Source of the DNA: CAYVMN01 sp964452575
GTDB lineage: Bacteria > Desulfobacterota > DSM-4660 > Desulfatiglandales > Desulfatiglandaceae
DNA: 38,821 nt
Direction: 5' to 3'
NCBI GenBank assembly: GCA_964452575.1
Contig: CAYVMN010000011.1
Coordinates: 1-38,821 of the forward strand
The notes under the pieces were generated by a model. The model was given only the letters and a program-made list of their open reading frames with translations. It had not been told where the DNA came from and did no database searches. Shown here piece by piece: positions 31,170 through 38,821 of the stretch; within the stretch, counting starts at the first letter, position 1; every line of letters begins with the position of its first letter. A program made the position numbers and the translations under genes.

Positions 31170-33905
31170 TTGTTGGCCGGTTGGAAGCATCTCTTGTTGT
31201 TGCAAGATTCCAATATCAATTCAATAAAGACCCTTTCAAGGTTCTTGCGTAGTGCCGGACCCGGTTCACCAAAGGAAATCCTGGCGGCGGCTATGGAAGA
31301 CCTCGTACATCTTCAATTCAGGCACAGGAATGAAAGGAATTGCGGGATTTTGGTGACAGAGGATGAGTATTGGGCCATCAGGAATGTCGTGTGGAATATA
31401 GACAAACAAATATTCTGGAATGCGATAGGCAAGCGGATTTTACACCTTTTCGACCGGACGACTAATCAGTGGTTGATCTTTAACGATATATCAAATCAGT
31501 GGGAGGGGTATGACGCGATCACTTTTGAAAAGGTAACCAAACAGGCCCCTCCAAATTGGGTTCCTTGGGTGAGGGTCTTTAATGATGACAACGCCCCTGA
31601 TTTTCGATGGTTTGAAGGGGCGAGGACAAACTTATCCTTCAATTCACTGGACCGACACATCCTCAAGGACCCTTCCCCCCATTACTATAGATACTGGGAG
31701 AGTGAGTCCTGGGGGCACGAAGAACCTCTGGAGACTTTGAGATTAAACCATAGGGAATATCTATTGGAGGTAACCAAGACTGTAATGGCCCTCGAGAGCC
31801 TGGGGGTTCAGAAGGAGGATAGGGTTGCCCTCTTGATGCCCGAAATCCCTCAGGCCTATTATTTAATCGAAGCCTTTCACAGAATGGGGGTTATATATAC
31901 GTCATTGCCAACCTCGCTAGGCGACCAACAGGTAAGTGATCGAATTGAGAACCTGGGGGTAAGATATGTCTTCACAGCCAATGGTGGGTGGCATAAGGGC
32001 AGAGAGGTATTTTATAAGAGTGAGTTGCTGGACAGGGCACTGAACCGCTTTTCGACAAAAGGGTATGCCTTGAATGCAATAAAAGGCCTTTCTGGAAGGC
32101 TTGAGGAGCCACGACTAAATGATCTGATTGGCTCTTTTGAGAAGAGATTTGAAAACAGGGTTACCGTAAACAAGGAGGGGCTGCTCGGTTTTGTTCGCAA
32201 GCACGGTTTAGATGGAGAACTCATTAATACCCTAAGAGAATGCCTGGCTTCTGAACCTGAACGTATTTCAAGGGTGGTTGTATTTGAAAGGATTCAAGAA
32301 GAAGATACCTGGATGTTGAATGGTCGGGACATTGCCTGGGGCCAAGAATTATTCATGGGGGACGACAAGGAGGAAAGGATCCTTTCTGCGGCCTCAAAGG
32401 CCCTGGCTAGAGAGATGACCAGGGAGGCCTTTTTGGACTATGAAGATGTCAGCGCCCAGGAGTTCTTGAAAGTTATTCATCAATTTTCCCCTCCCGAACC
32501 TGTTGAAGGGAATCATCCAAGACTTGTCATTTATACCAGTGGCAGCACCGGTATACCAAAGGGTGTGGTCCATAGCACACTGGGGCATGCAATATTCGGC
32601 ACATACACCATGCTGGCGACAATGGCACCGAGAGAGGGGGATATAATGGATACAAGGGCCACACATTCCTGGATAACCGGCCTCGATTATATTGCCGGGA
32701 TGCCGGGGCTGCTTGGCGTCGAGAGTATCGTAACAGAAGGTGCATTTCATTATGAAAGATGGCTCAGGAGATTAGCCAGGCTGAAGGTAAATATTGTTAA
32801 GGCAGGTGCTCCGGTGCTGAGAGGAATAAAGGAATTTGCCGAATCGGATAAATGGAAAAGGGCTCTATCGAAGCTGGATTTTTCAACAGTAAGGGTATGT
32901 GTCAACTGTGCAGAACCGGCAGATCCGGTGACGCAGGGTGCTGTGAACAGAATACTGGGCGGAGACAAATACGTAAACACCTGGTGGCCCACAGAACTAA
33001 CTGGCCCGAATACCGGGGCCGGCTCCTCAGGGGTGCCCTATGCCTACCCGATGAAACTGGATGGTTCCACATTCCCCCTACCGTATGTAAAACAGGATGT
33101 CATGGATGATGAAGTTGATGCCGAGGATAATGTAGTAAATACAAGATCTCAGGGGCGCGGTGTTTTGGGAAGATATGTGATTGACCCGCACCCCGGTATG
33201 TTAAAAGGCATCTACAGGGACCCACAGAAATTCCATGAATCGTATTTCAAGAGATACTGGGGCATGACGGGAGATCAGATCTGGTATGACACTGGCGACG
33301 GTGCTATCAAGGATGAGGATGGATATTTTCGTATCATTGGCAGGGTAGGGTACGCATTCAACTGGAATGGTCATATCAGTGGAGCCGAAGATGTGGAAGG
33401 GACCCTGAGAGATCACCCGTCAGTCAAAGATATCATGATTGCCCCTGTCAAGAGGAAGGGAGAAAACCTGGATTGCCTGCAGGTCTTCCTGGTCTTGAAC
33501 GAGGGCCACAGCCTGGGTGAGCAACTAAAGCAAGAATATGATGATCTTGTTGTAAGGAAGAAGCAGAGGACCTTCAAGGGACTGATGATCGAGGGGTCCG
33601 ACTACTATTGCGTAAGGGAGTACCCGGTCACCATGTCTCAGAAATCGCTGAGGAGATTCGGTTCAATGCTAGGTTCCCTGACAGACGAACAACTAAGAGA
33701 TATAATTCGGCGCCTTGCGGATACCAGGAAAAGGGCCTTGGTGGAAGCAGGGGACGAAACTGCAATTAATGAGGTATTTCCAACCAGGAAAGATCAGAAT
33801 CCCTATGCAGGCTCCCTAATTGGCCTGGGCAATTATCCCTCCTTGGTTCACCTTACTTACACCGTGGCAGAAAAAAGGGGGTTGAGTGTGTCAGGGAAAT
33901 CCTAG
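31170..33905 (+). CDS. Unusual large acetyl-CoA-synthetase-like adenylate-forming protein
   Basis: Up to 911 residues, against about 630-660 for acetyl-CoA synthetase. Residues 1-125 match nothing I know (Trp-rich, EDEYWAIRNVVWNIDKQIFW). The ACS N-terminal region begins near PNWVPWVRVFNDDNAPDFRW (128-147). An extra block of about 110 residues (roughly 300-440) precedes the P-loop YTSGSTGIPKG (455-465). NTWWPTELTG (603-612) replaces the usual DTWWQTETG, TGDGA is at 708-712, WNGHISGAEDVEG replaces the usual S-GHRLGTAEIE hinge, and Lys825 in TMSQKSLRR sits at the catalytic A10 position. A 60-residue tail follows. So it is probably active on a non-acetate acid. The start is uncertain: TTG 31170 opens the frame, and the first ATG is 31293. 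The last four bases overlap convergent pspC. Confidence 0.8.
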   Translation: MLAGWKHLLLLQDSNINSIKTLSRFLRSAGPGSPKEILAAAMEDLVHLQFRHRNERNCGILVTEDEYWAIRNVVWNIDKQIFWNAIGKRILHLFDRTTNQWLIFNDISNQWEGYDAITFEKVTKQAPPNWVPWVRVFNDDNAPDFRWFEGARTNLSFNSLDRHILKDPSPHYYRYWESESWGHEEPLETLRLNHREYLLEVTKTVMALESLGVQKEDRVALLMPEIPQAYYLIEAFHRMGVIYTSLPTSLGDQQVSDRIENLGVRYVFTANGGWHKGREVFYKSELLDRALNRFSTKGYALNAIKGLSGRLEEPRLNDLIGSFEKRFENRVTVNKEGLLGFVRKHGLDGELINTLRECLASEPERISRVVVFERIQEEDTWMLNGRDIAWGQELFMGDDKEERILSAASKALAREMTREAFLDYEDVSAQEFLKVIHQFSPPEPVEGNHPRLVIYTSGSTGIPKGVVHSTLGHAIFGTYTMLATMAPREGDIMDTRATHSWITGLDYIAGMPGLLGVESIVTEGAFHYERWLRRLARLKVNIVKAGAPVLRGIKEFAESDKWKRALSKLDFSTVRVCVNCAEPADPVTQGAVNRILGGDKYVNTWWPTELTGPNTGAGSSGVPYAYPMKLDGSTFPLPYVKQDVMDDEVDAEDNVVNTRSQGRGVLGRYVIDPHPGMLKGIYRDPQKFHESYFKRYWGMTGDQIWYDTGDGAIKDEDGYFRIIGRVGYAFNWNGHISGAEDVEGTLRDHPSVKDIMIAPVKRKGENLDCLQVFLVLNEGHSLGEQLKQEYDDLVVRKKQRTFKGLMIEGSDYYCVREYPVTMSQKSLRRFGSMLGSLTDEQLRDIIRRLADTRKRALVEAGDETAINEVFPTRKDQNPYAGSLIGLGNYPSLVHLTYTVAEKRGLSVSGKS

Positions 33906-34285
33906 GTGTTGAATCTGCGCTTCCACTCGAATTCCCGCTTTGTGACCGAGTCCTCCATCCGCTGGATACGACGTTCTAGCTTGTCATATCTACGTTTCAA
34001 GCGGTCGACAGCCCCCTTCCGGGAATGGATATAGCTGTCGTAAAATTCCTGTTCGTCATCCTCGTTTATCGGCAATACCGGTTCGGGTTTCATCAGCAGG
34101 GCCGCAATAAAATACAGTGCGAGGGTAGGCCAGAATCCGCTGAGGAAGAGTAATACGAGCGAAATCGCCCTCGTCCAAAAGACGGAAAAATCAAAGTATT
34201 CGGCTATGCCTCTGCACACCCCCAATATGATGCCTCTACGGGAGCGATACAGTCCGCCGCGGAAGAGGTCTTTAAGGCTTTTCAT
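33902..34285 (-). CDS. pspC: Phage shock protein C homologue
   Basis: A 127-residue membrane protein. The PspC domain GLYRSRRGIILGVCRGIAEY followed by FDFSVFWTRAISL (about 11-43) leads into a hydrophobic helix (FLSGFWPTLALYFIAALLM). The C-terminal cytoplasmic or periplasmic part is charged and coiled-coil-like (VDRLKRRYDKLERRIQRMED). PspC works with PspB to sense membrane damage and relieve PspA inhibition of PspF. Its ATG overlaps the pspB stop by four bases (ATGA), so it is translationally coupled. Its end overlaps the synthetase gene by four bases on the other strand. Confidence 0.93.
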   Translation of the reverse strand: MKSLKDLFRGGLYRSRRGIILGVCRGIAEYFDFSVFWTRAISLVLLFLSGFWPTLALYFIAALLMKPEPVLPINEDDEQEFYDSYIHSRKGAVDRLKRRYDKLERRIQRMEDSVTKREFEWKRRFNT

Positions 34286-34515
34286 GGATCTCGGCCCTCC
34301 CTTTCCCTTTCCAAAATAATGGTTTCAAGTGCGCCGACGCGTTCTTCCATTCGGGATAGCCCGAGGTATATCTCTTGAATCATCCTTGCTTCCTCTGACT
34401 GGAGCTTCTGCCCGGAGCGGGATATACCACCCTTCAAGATCTTGATACCCATTAGAATAGTACTTCCTATGATGGATAATGCCAGTATTGCGCCACCGAA
34501 AATGATGGCCAGCAT
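34282..34515 (-). CDS. pspB: PspB-like membrane protein
   Basis: A 77-residue protein with one N-terminal membrane helix (MLAIIFGGAILALSIIGSTI) and a charged helix (EEARMIQEIYLGLSRMEERV, then GALETIILERE), the layout of PspB. Identity to Escherichia coli PspB cannot be judged by eye, so the call rests on size, topology and its place between pspA and pspC. ATG 34515 has GGAG five bases upstream; a GTG five codons earlier (34530) is possible. Confidence 0.82.
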   Translation of the reverse strand: MLAIIFGGAILALSIIGSTILMGIKILKGGISRSGQKLQSEEARMIQEIYLGLSRMEERVGALETIILEREREGRDP

Positions 34516-34577
34516 CAATGCTCCGTGCACGGCGACTAGGACTCCCTCTTATTCAAGTTCAACCTGCTCCAGGGATT

Positions 34578-35255
34578 TCACGTAGCGGAGATGGTGTCGT
34601 CTCTCAAAGATGACTTGAGTGTTTGTAGCTCTTTTTCGATTTCGTCGTCAACCAAAAGATTCTCAATCTCCTCTTCCAGGGCCGGCTTCTTTCCAAAATT
34701 AACTAGACCTGCTTCGGCCTCCATTCGCTCAATGCGATTTTCGATCTGCTCAAATTTGTATATGGTCTCAGCACTGTCCATGCGGCGGATCTCTTCTTGG
34801 GCTCGTTTTCCTTTTGACGCGCGAAGGTGGCGTGCTACAAGGATGCGTTGTTTTTGCCTCGCAGTTCGGAGTCTGTCCTCAAGTTGCCTGATGTCGTCCT
34901 GATACTGTTCAACAAGATTGTCATAATCCCCCACCTGCTTCTCCAAGGAATCTGCCCTTTCTTTGAATCTCCTTTTCTCCATAAGTGCTTCCCGGGCCAG
35001 ATCATCTCTGGCCTTGTTAACCGCAAGCTTGGCGTTCTTTTCCCAGTACCTTGCCTGATACTGAACCTGTTCCAGTTGACGCTCGATCTTCCTACGATTG
35101 GCCATGGCCCCGGCACACGACGCCTTGATCTCAACCAGGGTGTCTTCCATCTCCCGAATCATTAGTTTTATCAATTTCTCCGGGTCCTCGGCCCTGTCTA
35201 GCATGGCATTGATATTTGAACTGACAATATCGCGAAATCGTGTAAAAATTCCCAT
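34578..35255 (-). CDS. pspA: Phage shock protein A
   Basis: A 225-residue protein of normal PspA/IM30 size. MGIFTRFRDIVSSNINAMLD is the amphipathic membrane-binding helix, followed by AEDPEKLIKLMIREMEDTLV. The rest is an almost continuous coiled coil (KARDDLAREALMEKRRFKER and onwards). PspA binds PspF to keep the operon off and forms membrane-protecting ESCRT-III-like assemblies when freed. AGGAGG lies seven bases before the ATG. It is the first gene of pspABC, behind the sigma54-type promoter at 35294-35310, with the activator gene divergent on the other side. Confidence 0.95.
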   Translation of the reverse strand: MGIFTRFRDIVSSNINAMLDRAEDPEKLIKLMIREMEDTLVEIKASCAGAMANRRKIERQLEQVQYQARYWEKNAKLAVNKARDDLAREALMEKRRFKERADSLEKQVGDYDNLVEQYQDDIRQLEDRLRTARQKQRILVARHLRASKGKRAQEEIRRMDSAETIYKFEQIENRIERMEAEAGLVNFGKKPALEEEIENLLVDDEIEKELQTLKSSLRDDTISAT

Positions 35256-35293
35256 AATTGAACCTCCTCTCTTTTAGTTTTGGGGGATAGAAA

Positions 35294-35310
35294 TGCAGGG
35301 TTTATGCCAA
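35294..35310 (-). promoter_or_regulatory. Predicted sigma54 promoter of pspA
   Basis: On the minus strand the sequence TTGGCATAAACCCTGCA has the invariant GG (-24) and GC (-12) exactly ten bases apart, about 40-50 bases before the pspA start codon. One consensus T at -12 is C. A sigma54 promoter here matches the presence of divergent pspF. Confidence 0.75.
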
Positions 35311-35327
35311 AAGATGGGCCATCGATA

Positions 35328-35341
35328 AAACCTAAAGGTTT
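35328..35341. promoter_or_regulatory. Palindrome upstream of the pspA promoter (possible PspF site)
   Basis: AAACCTAAAGGTTT is a 6-2-6 perfect palindrome lying about 20 bases upstream of the -24 element of pspA and 16 bases before the pspF -35 box. That place suits an enhancer and autoregulatory site for PspF, but binding is not shown. Confidence 0.35.
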
Positions 35342-35356
35342 CGAAGACTTACGGGC

Positions 35357-35385
35357 TTGACACGCCCCGGCGTTTAGGGTATAAT
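35357..35385 (+). promoter_or_regulatory. Consensus sigma70 promoter of pspF
   Basis: TTGACA (35357-35362), a 17-base spacer and TATAAT (35380-35385) are a perfect sigma70 consensus, 43 bases before the pspF start codon. It should make pspF strongly expressed unless it is repressed. Confidence 0.8.
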
Positions 35386-35428
35386 TTACCATAATATAGC
35401 CTTTGCAACCATATGTTGGTGTTTTTCT

Positions 35429-36478
35429 ATGAAAAGAGCTATCCCGCAGGCAGAACATCTATTTCACTCAGGCAGCCACACGGTCAGGGGTGAGGCCCTG
35501 GGGCAATCAGAGGCCTTTTTAGAGTTTCAGGAACGGCTTTCCAGGGTAGCGCCGGTCAACCGGCCGGTCCTGCTGATCGGTGAACGGGGTACAGGGAAGG
35601 AATTGGCGGCCTCCAGACTGCACTTTCTTTCGAGGCGTTGGCAGGGCCCCTTTCTGGCCATCAACTGTTCAGCCCTCACCTCCTCATTGATAGAATCAGA
35701 GTTATTCGGCTACGAAAAGGGGGCATTCACCGGGGCCTCTGAGAGGCGCACTGGGAGATTTGAGGCCGCAGAGGGTGGGACTCTTTTCCTGGATGAGATC
35801 GGAAATATACCTCTGGAGGTCCAGGAGAAGATATTGCGTGTGGTGGAATACGGCGTATTTGAGCGTGTCGGAAGTTCCGAGAGCATCGAGGTAGACGTTC
35901 GGATCGTGGCGGCAACCAACGCGGATCTGGTGGCGCTTACTGCTGAAGGACGATTCAAACAGGATCTCCTTGATCGACTATCTTTCGAAGTGCTGTTTCT
36001 GCCACCCCTCAGGGACCGGAGAGAAGATATCCTCTTACTGGCAAACCATTTTGCTGGACGGATGGCCTTCGAGCTGGGTCGGCAGGAGATCCCCCAGTTT
36101 AGCCAAAAGGCGACCTCAGCGCTCACTGGCTACTCCTGGCCCGGTAATGTCCGTGAACTTAAGAACCTGGTGGAACGCGCCGTATATCGCTCGGATTCGT
36201 CTCTGATCGCGGAGGTTGAACTTGACCCATTTCGTTCTCCGTTTAAAGCAAGACACTCGCCCGGAGAAGGACGCTCCGAAACGGGGGCGACAGATAAAGA
36301 TTCATTTGATGACCTCATGGAAAAACCGCTCCACGAGGCCGTGGAAGAGCTAAAGATCCGTCTATTAAGAAAAGCGCTCAAGGAGGCGAGATACAATCAG
36401 AGAAAGGGTGCCGAGATACTTGGCCTCACGTACGATCAGTTTCGGGGTTTATACCGCAGACATAAAGATCTGATTTAG
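35429..36478 (+). CDS. pspF: PspF-type sigma54-dependent activator
   Basis: A 349-residue AAA+ enhancer-binding protein without an N-terminal receiver or sensor domain, as in PspF. Walker A is GERGTGKE (51-58), the sigma54-contacting loop GAFTGA is at 98-103, Walker B is GTLFLDEIG (117-125), and the R-finger and sensor II region includes WPGNVRELKNLVERA. The C-terminus is a Fis-type helix-turn-helix (NQRKGAEILGLTYDQFRGLY). Activity is expected to be restrained by PspA. It is divergent from pspABC with the perfect sigma70 promoter in front. Its end meets the convergent Mo-enzyme gene, with four bases of overlap as annotated. Confidence 0.93.
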   Translation: MKRAIPQAEHLFHSGSHTVRGEALGQSEAFLEFQERLSRVAPVNRPVLLIGERGTGKELAASRLHFLSRRWQGPFLAINCSALTSSLIESELFGYEKGAFTGASERRTGRFEAAEGGTLFLDEIGNIPLEVQEKILRVVEYGVFERVGSSESIEVDVRIVAATNADLVALTAEGRFKQDLLDRLSFEVLFLPPLRDRREDILLLANHFAGRMAFELGRQEIPQFSQKATSALTGYSWPGNVRELKNLVERAVYRSDSSLIAEVELDPFRSPFKARHSPGEGRSETGATDKDSFDDLMEKPLHEAVEELKIRLLRKALKEARYNQRKGAEILGLTYDQFRGLYRRHKDLI

Positions 36479-36627
36479 CCTCTCCCTGGCTCGAACAGGT
36501 TCCACCCTGCACCTAATATAACGGTGATAAGGGGTTCCTGCAATAGGATCACGATGGGTGTTTTTGGCCAGCCTGTTTGCATTCGCCCCGTATGTTTTCC
36601 CTTGATACACCAGACCGAACCCGTGGG
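36449..36627 (-). other. Displaced C-terminal coding segment of the Mo enzyme (other frame)
   Basis: Reading the minus strand one base out of phase from about 36626 gives the conserved end of DMSO-reductase-family proteins: GFGLVYQGKTYGANANRLAK, NTHRDPIAGTPYHRYIRCRV and then EPVRARERLNQIFMSAV to a TAA at 36451-36449. It runs 30 bases into the 3' end of pspF on the opposite strand. It supports a single-base deletion, real or from sequencing, in the C run. Confidence 0.8.
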
Positions 36628-38751
36628 TATCATAATATAACCTGACCTGGTCGAGTTCGTCACCTCCAGTTCAATGGTCTCTTCCCCGGCCTCGGTCGTT
36701 ACCTTTACCATCTCTCCGTCACTGAAGCCGAACATCTCTGCGTCTTCAGGGTTCATAATCGCCGTGCATGGCCTTTTCCCTTTGTTCCAGTCAGGATCCC
36801 GCATCTGTGTATTGGCGTTATAGTCCATGTGTCGGCCGGAAGACATGATGAAGGGATACTCCTTTTCGCCTTCATCGAGCTTTTCCGATTCCAGGGCCGG
36901 ATCAATCTCTTGAATCCATCCCTCCATCTCAGGCACATCCAGGGTAATGCGGCCGTCTTCTGTGGCCAGAACTTGAAAATGGTCCCATTTTTCCGGATCA
37001 ACCTCGCCAATCCACAAACCCTCAGGATGTTCAAGGATAGCCTGGAAGATCTCTTCTCCAAGGCCGGGGCCCGGATGAAACCCCACACGTTCAGCCATTT
37101 TATGAACTGAAGAAGGGATGTTCTGCAAAAGCCCCCAAAGGGAAGCCAGATGAACAGAGTCCAATTTTTTTCCGAGGGTCTTGGCCAGGATATACGGCAT
37201 TCCTTTTGCGGCCTCAGGATTAGATTTGAGATATTCAATAAGAGCTGAACCAAACCTTAATCGATCCCCACTGTCAGCCGCTTCATAGAGCGTTTCAGGG
37301 ATCTCAGGAACCAATCCCAGGCGATCAGCCAATCTCAGAAATATCTCACCTGCTTCGATCTGTTCTCCTTCAGGCTCCACCACCGGCTGACGAAAGGGCA
37401 TGAAGATCTTAGGAAAGCCTTCCCCTCCAAACCCTCCGTCCCACGATTCATAGGCGGATAAAGCTGGCAGGACATAATGAGATAGAGCCGCTGTCTCCGT
37501 CATTGCTATTTCCACGGTTACTAAAAGATCCAGTCTCTTAAAAGCCTCTTCATAGGCAGAGGTATCGGCATAAGAGCGCAATGGATTGGCACCGCTCACT
37601 ATAACCGTGCGAAGCCTTTCCGGGTGGTCTGTCACGATTTCCTCGGGCATGACATTAGGGGGATAAGAAGTTGTTATGACCGGGTAATCAGTAACAACGG
37701 TGCGCCAGAGCTTGGTCTCCGTTCCGGCACGGCTTTCCCTCCTCTTACCCCCGCCGCCGCGCAGACCGATTGGAAATATATTCCCACCCCTGACCCCGAT
37801 CCGTCCACAGACAGCCAGGAGTACGTTTTCAAGACAAGAGATCAGTGTGCTGTGCCGGCCCATGAGGACACCCAAATCACTGTGGTGGCTGGATTTGCGG
37901 GTAGCAAATAGACGGCAGACCTCTTTGACATTCTCGTAATCCAGTTCGCAGAGATCTATGGCCGCCCTTGCATCAAAATCGGAGAACCATGATGAGACCT
38001 TTTCAAAGCCGTTGACATGTTGTTCAATATAGTCCCGGTCATGCCATTTTTCATTGATGATTATTGCTATCATAGCCCGGTAAAAAAGGGCATCTGTCCC
38101 AGGGCGAATCGGCAGATGGATATCAGCTATCCTGGCTGTTTCCGAGAGACGAGGATCGACGACGACAAGCAGTCTGTCCGGGTCCTTGCTGAATTTTGTC
38201 AATACACGGCGCGCCTGTGGCGTGTGATGACTCATCATCGGGTTCCACCCTACCGTCAGGAGCATGTCCGTTTCATCAAGGTGAGGTATCGTGTGGAGAT
38301 GCTGGCTGCCAAAGGTTTTTCCATCTACCCAGAACCTACCGGTGAGTTCTTGGGCTAGAGCGCTATAAAAGTATTGAGACCCAAGCCCACGAAGGACATT
38401 AATCGCTAAGACACCCTGGGATGGGCAACCTATCGTACCTCCACCCATCATCAAGGCAAATGATCGCGGGCCGCTTTGGTTTACGATAGAAGAGAGTTTT
38501 TCGGCTACCTCGCCAATAGCCTGTTCCCAGGATATTCTCTCAAAGCTGTTTCCTATTTTTTTAAGTGGCTGGGTAAGGCGCTCTTTATGGTGCTGATAGT
38601 GCTTGATGTTCAATCCCTTGCGACAGACATAACCTTCGCTGCGAGGGTTGTCCTTATCTCCCCGGGTCTTAATTATCTGATTGTTTTCAACCCCTACCTC
38701 AAGGCCGCAAAGATTGCCGCACAATACACAGGTTGTCTTTTTCCAATCCAT
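36475..38751 (-). CDS. Molybdopterin oxidoreductase, DMSO-reductase family, with frameshifted C-terminus
   Basis: 758 residues as read. Cys8, Cys11, Cys15 and Cys43 (CVLCGNLC...VCRKG) bind a [4Fe-4S] cluster. VVDPRLSETARIADIHLPIR, VSGANPLRSYAD and ALSHYVLPAL are molybdopterin-domain blocks. The usual ligand segment reads YFYSALAQELTGRFW with no Cys, Ser or selenocysteine at the expected spot. The last 49 residues do not fit the family. In the neighbouring frame the expected tail is present (HGFGLVYQGKTYGANANRLA, then HRDPIAGTPYHRY and CRVE), so one base is missing from CCC at 36625-36627. ATG 38751 is chosen because AAAGGAG lies nine bases upstream; an ATG eight codons earlier lacks one. Substrate unknown. 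Confidence 0.85.
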   Translation of the reverse strand: MDWKKTTCVLCGNLCGLEVGVENNQIIKTRGDKDNPRSEGYVCRKGLNIKHYQHHKERLTQPLKKIGNSFERISWEQAIGEVAEKLSSIVNQSGPRSFALMMGGGTIGCPSQGVLAINVLRGLGSQYFYSALAQELTGRFWVDGKTFGSQHLHTIPHLDETDMLLTVGWNPMMSHHTPQARRVLTKFSKDPDRLLVVVDPRLSETARIADIHLPIRPGTDALFYRAMIAIIINEKWHDRDYIEQHVNGFEKVSSWFSDFDARAAIDLCELDYENVKEVCRLFATRKSSHHSDLGVLMGRHSTLISCLENVLLAVCGRIGVRGGNIFPIGLRGGGGKRRESRAGTETKLWRTVVTDYPVITTSYPPNVMPEEIVTDHPERLRTVIVSGANPLRSYADTSAYEEAFKRLDLLVTVEIAMTETAALSHYVLPALSAYESWDGGFGGEGFPKIFMPFRQPVVEPEGEQIEAGEIFLRLADRLGLVPEIPETLYEAADSGDRLRFGSALIEYLKSNPEAAKGMPYILAKTLGKKLDSVHLASLWGLLQNIPSSVHKMAERVGFHPGPGLGEEIFQAILEHPEGLWIGEVDPEKWDHFQVLATEDGRITLDVPEMEGWIQEIDPALESEKLDEGEKEYPFIMSSGRHMDYNANTQMRDPDWNKGKRPCTAIMNPEDAEMFGFSDGEMVKVTTEAGEETIELEVTNSTRSGYIMIPTGSVWCIKGKHTGRMQTGWPKTPIVILLQEPLITVILGAGWNLFEPGRG

Positions 38752-38805
38752 TTCAAGGTGCTCCTTTCGTAACACTTTAGCGCTTTGAAAACACTGAGGA
38801 GTAAG

Positions 38806-38821
38806 ATGACAGACCGTGAGG
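38806..38821 (+). CDS. Possible start of the next gene (cut by the window edge)
   Basis: ATG at 38806 is preceded four bases earlier by GAGGAG and opens a frame beginning Met-Thr-Asp-Arg-Glu that leaves the window. Only five codons are visible, so nothing can be said about the product. It would be divergent from the Mo-enzyme gene. Confidence 0.3.

Noticed and set aside
1..38821. tRNA or rRNA genes, CRISPR arrays, transposases and phage genes
   Set aside because: No such pattern was found when scanning the gaps by eye; a weak tRNA-like fold could still be missed without a folding program.

Overview
The window looks like a piece of chromosome from an anaerobic, Desulfobacterota-like (former Deltaproteobacteria) bacterium. 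This is inferred from gene content, not a database match. The clues are an AhbB-type siroheme decarboxylase beside hemL (the siroheme route to heme of sulfate reducers and relatives), an iron-sulfur flavoprotein, two DMSO-reductase-family Mo/W enzymes, a B12-dependent acyl-CoA mutase with MeaB, a Liv-type transporter that carries an acyl-CoA ligase, and a PspF/PspABC module. No tRNA, rRNA, CRISPR array or transposase was seen.

Layout. 1-2.0 kb is a decayed patch: the end of a DEAD-box helicase, a broken VOC/glyoxalase gene, and a B12-binding radical SAM gene cut by one in-frame TAA. 2.0-5.5 kb (minus strand) holds a DUF3795 protein, then a Mo/W oxidoreductase followed by an EthD-like protein. 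5.7-9.0 kb (plus) has a relic of an acyl-CoA dehydrogenase C-terminus, an iron-sulfur flavoprotein and a penicillin-binding protein 1A. 9.0-10.3 kb (minus) is a class I/II aminotransferase. 10.7-17.3 kb (plus) is a catabolic operon behind a sigma70-like promoter: thiolase, enoyl-CoA hydratase, acyl-CoA dehydrogenase, mutase large and small subunits, MeaB and a small membrane protein. 17.6-19.4 kb has an XRE-cupin regulator and a second acyl-CoA dehydrogenase. 19.4-21.3 kb (minus) is ahbB-hemL. 21.4-28.6 kb (plus) is a DUF1992 gene, livM-livH-livG-livF, an acyl-CoA ligase and a substrate-binding protein. 28.6-33.9 kb (plus) is a lipoprotein, a DUF2845 protein, a radical SAM protein and a strange 911-residue acetyl-CoA-synthetase-like protein. 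33.9-36.5 kb is pspABC (minus) with divergent pspF. 36.4-38.8 kb (minus) is a second Mo enzyme with a frameshifted C-terminus.

How the genes fit together. By sequence alone the mutase would be called methylmalonyl-CoA mutase. However, the two residues that discriminate substrate are Phe91 and Gln209 (Tyr89 and Arg207 in methylmalonyl-CoA mutase), the pair known from isobutyryl-CoA mutase. Together with a butyryl-CoA-type dehydrogenase, a crotonase and a thiolase, the operon reads as isobutyryl-CoA <-> butyryl-CoA -> crotonyl-CoA -> 3-hydroxybutyryl-CoA -> acetoacetyl-CoA -> acetyl-CoA. The 3-hydroxybutyryl-CoA dehydrogenase and the electron-transfer flavoprotein are not in the window. The Liv transporter plus acyl-CoA ligase would import and activate a carboxylic acid. 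The least understood block is the radical SAM plus large synthetase pair at 29.7-33.9 kb.
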